DNA of 35,019 nt from NCBI GenBank assembly GCA_934270565.1, contig CAKQPR010000017.1, positions 1 to 35,019 on the forward strand, read 5' to 3'. Shown piece after piece: positions 32,882 through 35,019 of this stretch. Each line of letters opens with the position of its first letter. The first letter of the stretch is position 1. A program made the position numbers and the translations under genes. This DNA is from an uncultured Clostridia bacterium. Lineage in GTDB: Bacteria > Bacillota > Clostridia > Christensenellales > Pumilibacteraceae. The notes beneath the pieces are model-generated. The model was given only the letters and a program-made list of their open reading frames with translations, had not been told where the DNA came from and did not search any database.

Positions 32882-34441
32882 ATGGCAAAAGTTAATCTTT
32901 CAATCTATCTAATAAAAAAGGAAATCAACTCTTTTGACGATATTGTAGAGAATGCAATCGTTTTACATAGTTATGATGAAAACAGTATTGCTTACTACAA
33001 TACTTCATATGTGCGAGAACCAGAATGGTTAGGAAATTTTTTTAATTTGACAAACGATAATTTAAGAACAGCAAATGCGCGAGTTCTGTTTTTAAAAAGG
33101 ATTAATGTTACCGATGACACGACTCGGATTTTTGCTATTACATTTGGCTATGGAAAAACTTTACTGAAAGACGATGTTTGCGAAGAACAATTTGGATTGA
33201 AAATTGTTTTGAATACTATTGCGCGTAATAAAATTAGAAAAATATCTAAAACAGATATCGGTAAAAATTATAAGCAAAGTCAAGAGCAAATGCCCCGAGA
33301 AAGTGATATCGGCGAGTTTGGTTTTGATATTGACAGGGATCTCATCAAATATGTTACTGGGAAAAGTGAGGATGAACAATTTGGTAAGGCTATAATTTCG
33401 GGCGGAGATATCTTTAATCTCGTTATCGAAAAAGACATAACAAACATTGAAGAATTTTTATTGTATTGTTATGAAAAATATAGCCTTACAACTTATAAAA
33501 ATAATTTTGAATGGCTTGACAATATTAAATTAGTTAGAGATAAAAACTTGATTGAACGATTAAATGAAAAAGTCGTAGAATTATTGAACAATAAGGATTT
33601 TAGTAAAATATGGTTGGCAATACCGGAAGTCATAAATTGGGAAAATGTTAAGTGTATCTATATTGCTGGACAACAAAACAGGCATGCAAAATATGTGGAT
33701 ATAGATAATGAGGCGTTTGTTGATAGCTTTAAAAATTCAACCATACAAGATTTTGACCAAATTAAATCAAAAAGTATTTATGCAAGATCTACTGAGGATG
33801 AAAGCGTGGAAATTGCTAAATGGAGTGCTTCAAAATGTCTTGTTGGAAGTATTGAAATGGACGATCAGGTATACGCAATCAATGGTGGTAATTGGTATAA
33901 AATAAATGCTGATTTTGCGACAGAAATAAATAATTCTTTTAACAGTTTACCACTTTCTAATATAGAATTTGTTGAGTGCCCGAGTGATAAAGATGAAGAT
34001 GATTATAATCAATTGCTTGTAGATAATATACCCGATGCCCATTTGATACATAAATATAAGATATCAATTGGTGGCGGAAGTGGAAATAATATAGAGCCTT
34101 GTGATGTTGCAATTGATAAAACTTTGATTCATATAAAAAATAATGGCGGGTCTGCTTATTTAAGTCATTTGTTTAACCAAGCAACTAATTCATGTAGTGC
34201 ATTAAAAGATTTAACTTTTAGAACTCGATTTAAGGAAAAATTAGTTGCTGATGGTATTGTTGGCATTGTTGATGATAATTTTAATGCAAGCGATTACACG
34301 ATTGTATTAGGCATAATCAATAGGTATCATGATGAACGCCCTCATATTCCATTTTTTAGTAAAGTGTCTATAAAATATGCTTATCAGCAAATAGTAAACT
34401 TGGGCTATAACTTTGAATTAAAGAATATTAAAAAGGTGTAA
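32882..34441 (+). CDS. DUF6119 / TIGR04141 sporadically distributed protein
   Basis: A 519-residue soluble protein of unknown activity. It matches the family pattern over its length: LSIYLIKKE near the start, RIFAITFGYGKTLL (about 82-95), a FGLKIVLNTI strand (about 104-113), RESDIGEFGFDIDRDL (about 139-154), FEWLDNI, IWLAIPEVINWE (about 242-253), YAINGGNWYKIN (about 333-344) and IHIKNNGGSAYLSHLFNQ (about 420-437). The last block resembles a nuclease-like (K-x-x-GG-x-S) core often seen in this family, but I cannot assign catalysis. Ribosome site AGGAG; 54 bases after the restriction gene, same AT-rich composition. Its scattered distribution and place next to R-M genes suggest a defence role; this is inference. 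Confidence 0.85.
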   Translation: MAKVNLSIYLIKKEINSFDDIVENAIVLHSYDENSIAYYNTSYVREPEWLGNFFNLTNDNLRTANARVLFLKRINVTDDTTRIFAITFGYGKTLLKDDVCEEQFGLKIVLNTIARNKIRKISKTDIGKNYKQSQEQMPRESDIGEFGFDIDRDLIKYVTGKSEDEQFGKAIISGGDIFNLVIEKDITNIEEFLLYCYEKYSLTTYKNNFEWLDNIKLVRDKNLIERLNEKVVELLNNKDFSKIWLAIPEVINWENVKCIYIAGQQNRHAKYVDIDNEAFVDSFKNSTIQDFDQIKSKSIYARSTEDESVEIAKWSASKCLVGSIEMDDQVYAINGGNWYKINADFATEINNSFNSLPLSNIEFVECPSDKDEDDYNQLLVDNIPDAHLIHKYKISIGGGSGNNIEPCDVAIDKTLIHIKNNGGSAYLSHLFNQATNSCSALKDLTFRTRFKEKLVADGIVGIVDDNFNASDYTIVLGIINRYHDERPHIPFFSKVSIKYAYQQIVNLGYNFELKNIKKV

Positions 34442-34448
34442 GAACAAT

Positions 34449-34943
34449 ATGTCAACTATTCACTACAAATTTGCGGACGGACATACGGAAGAACTTGAAG
34501 TAACTGAAGCGGTTGCGGCGGCGTTCGAGCAGTTGGAAAAATACGAAAAGAAGGTCGAACGCAAGGAAACACGGCGGCATGTTTCTTATGAGAGACTTAT
34601 CGAAAGCGGCTTCGAGTTCTCCGACGAAAACGAAGATATTTTAGATGCGCTTGAACGGCAAGAACGAGAAAACGCCGAATGGCAGGAAGAACTGTTCCAA
34701 AGACAAGTTTTTGAAGATAAAAAGAGAGGAATTTTTTCGTTGCTTACCTACCGTCAGGCGGACGCATACTTTCGTCATAAATATCTGCATATCAAGAAAA
34801 CGGAAATCGCAAAGTATCTGGGCGTAACCGAAGGTGCGGTAAGAAGACTTATTAAAAAAGCGGAATCCTATTTACGAGAATACAGATTGGCGCACGAGAA
34901 AGAAATCAAACTTTTGGAAGCGATTTTCGGTTCTTGTTTATAG
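34449..34943 (+). CDS. Small sigma-70 region-4-like HTH protein
   Basis: A 164-residue protein with an acidic, coiled-coil-rich N-terminal half (about 20-90) and a C-terminal helix-turn-helix of sigma region 4 type: LTYRQADAYFRHKYL, then KTEIAKYLGVTEGAVRRLIKKAES (116-139). Such short sigma-like proteins are common in integrative elements of Bacillota. It begins seven bases after the DUF6119 stop with AAGGTG as ribosome site, but its base composition is less AT-rich, so it may have a separate origin and belong to the element carrying the cluster. Target genes are unknown. Confidence 0.75.
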   Translation: MSTIHYKFADGHTEELEVTEAVAAAFEQLEKYEKKVERKETRRHVSYERLIESGFEFSDENEDILDALERQERENAEWQEELFQRQVFEDKKRGIFSLLTYRQADAYFRHKYLHIKKTEIAKYLGVTEGAVRRLIKKAESYLREYRLAHEKEIKLLEAIFGSCL

Positions 34944-34944
34944 G

Positions 34945-34965
34945 GGGGTACGATTTTAACACCCC
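34945..34965 (+). terminator. Short stem-loop after the sigma-like gene, uncertain
   Basis: GGGGT (34945-34949) pairs with ACCCC (34961-34965) directly after the stop codon, and the G-run allows slippage of the pairing. Only TTAT follows, so termination is doubtful; it may be a protein or recombinase site. The rest of the window (34966-35019) shows no gene. Confidence 0.3.
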
Positions 34966-35019
34966 TTATGGCTATATTATGTAAGGGCTTATACGAAAAC
35001 TTCATATTCGAGTAAAAGT

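Noticed and set aside
1..35019. CRISPR arrays, rRNA genes or intact transposases
   Set aside because: No regularly spaced short repeats with unique spacers, no rRNA sequence and no transposase motifs were seen; the only regular repeats are coding.

Overview
The window looks like chromosomal DNA of an uncultured, probably gut-dwelling Clostridia/Bacillota bacterium. Evidence: AGGAGG-type ribosome sites, sigma-A promoters (TTGACT/TATAAT and several TGn-TATAAT), lipobox proteins, an MalF/MalG-type importer with no local ATPase, Gram-positive surface-repeat proteins, and host-glycan hydrolases. A finer taxonomic call is not possible from sequence alone.

Layout. 1-3600: end of an unknown gene, then a large surface protein with Ig-like domains, tandem Cys-rich 51-residue repeats and a C-terminal membrane anchor. 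3595-3968: a small gene graveyard (relic HTH/excisionase-like reading frame, truncated ATC-hydrolase-like end). 3987-4745: a SAM methyltransferase. 4791-7222 (minus): AraC regulator followed by a GH20 hexosaminidase. 7438-25614 (plus): a long, tightly packed carbohydrate operon divergent from the regulator: two sugar permeases, a binding lipoprotein, a GH123-type beta-N-acetylgalactosaminidase lipoprotein, two carbohydrate-binding-like lipoproteins, a second GH20, a GH109-like Gfo/Idh/MocA protein, a GH36 alpha-galactosidase-type enzyme, a NagB-like amino-sugar-phosphate isomerase/deaminase, a PfkB kinase and a PIG-L deacetylase. A second promoter with a 36-bp inverted-repeat operator candidate starts a small operon (25780-28226): a sialidase-like propeller protein, a SASA-type acetylesterase and a hypoxanthine-DNA glycosylase, ending at a clear terminator.

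The carbohydrate genes fit together as a pathway for GalNAc/GlcNAc-containing host glycans (mucin, blood-group or glycolipid type). Lipoproteins bind and trim outside the cell, the ABC importer takes up oligosaccharides, cytoplasmic GH20/GH109-like/GH36 enzymes release monosaccharides, and a PIG-L/PfkB/NagB-like set, with no NagA in view, would deacetylate, phosphorylate and deaminate the amino sugar.

From about 28.3 kb the DNA becomes strongly AT-rich, with a small ORF, a tRNA-Arg(CCT) on the minus strand, a gene-poor stretch with short direct repeats, and then a four-gene cluster: a two-domain adenine methyltransferase very like M.FokI, a restriction endonuclease very like FokI, a DUF6119/TIGR04141 protein, and a small sigma-like HTH protein. 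This is almost certainly a horizontally acquired defence island. The FokI-like nuclease keeps the catalytic D-D-K residues and most DNA-recognition residues, but has charge changes at exactly the dimer-interface positions best known from FokI engineering. Its methylase gene carries two GGATG sites ten bases apart in its leader. This cluster is the most notable part of the window.
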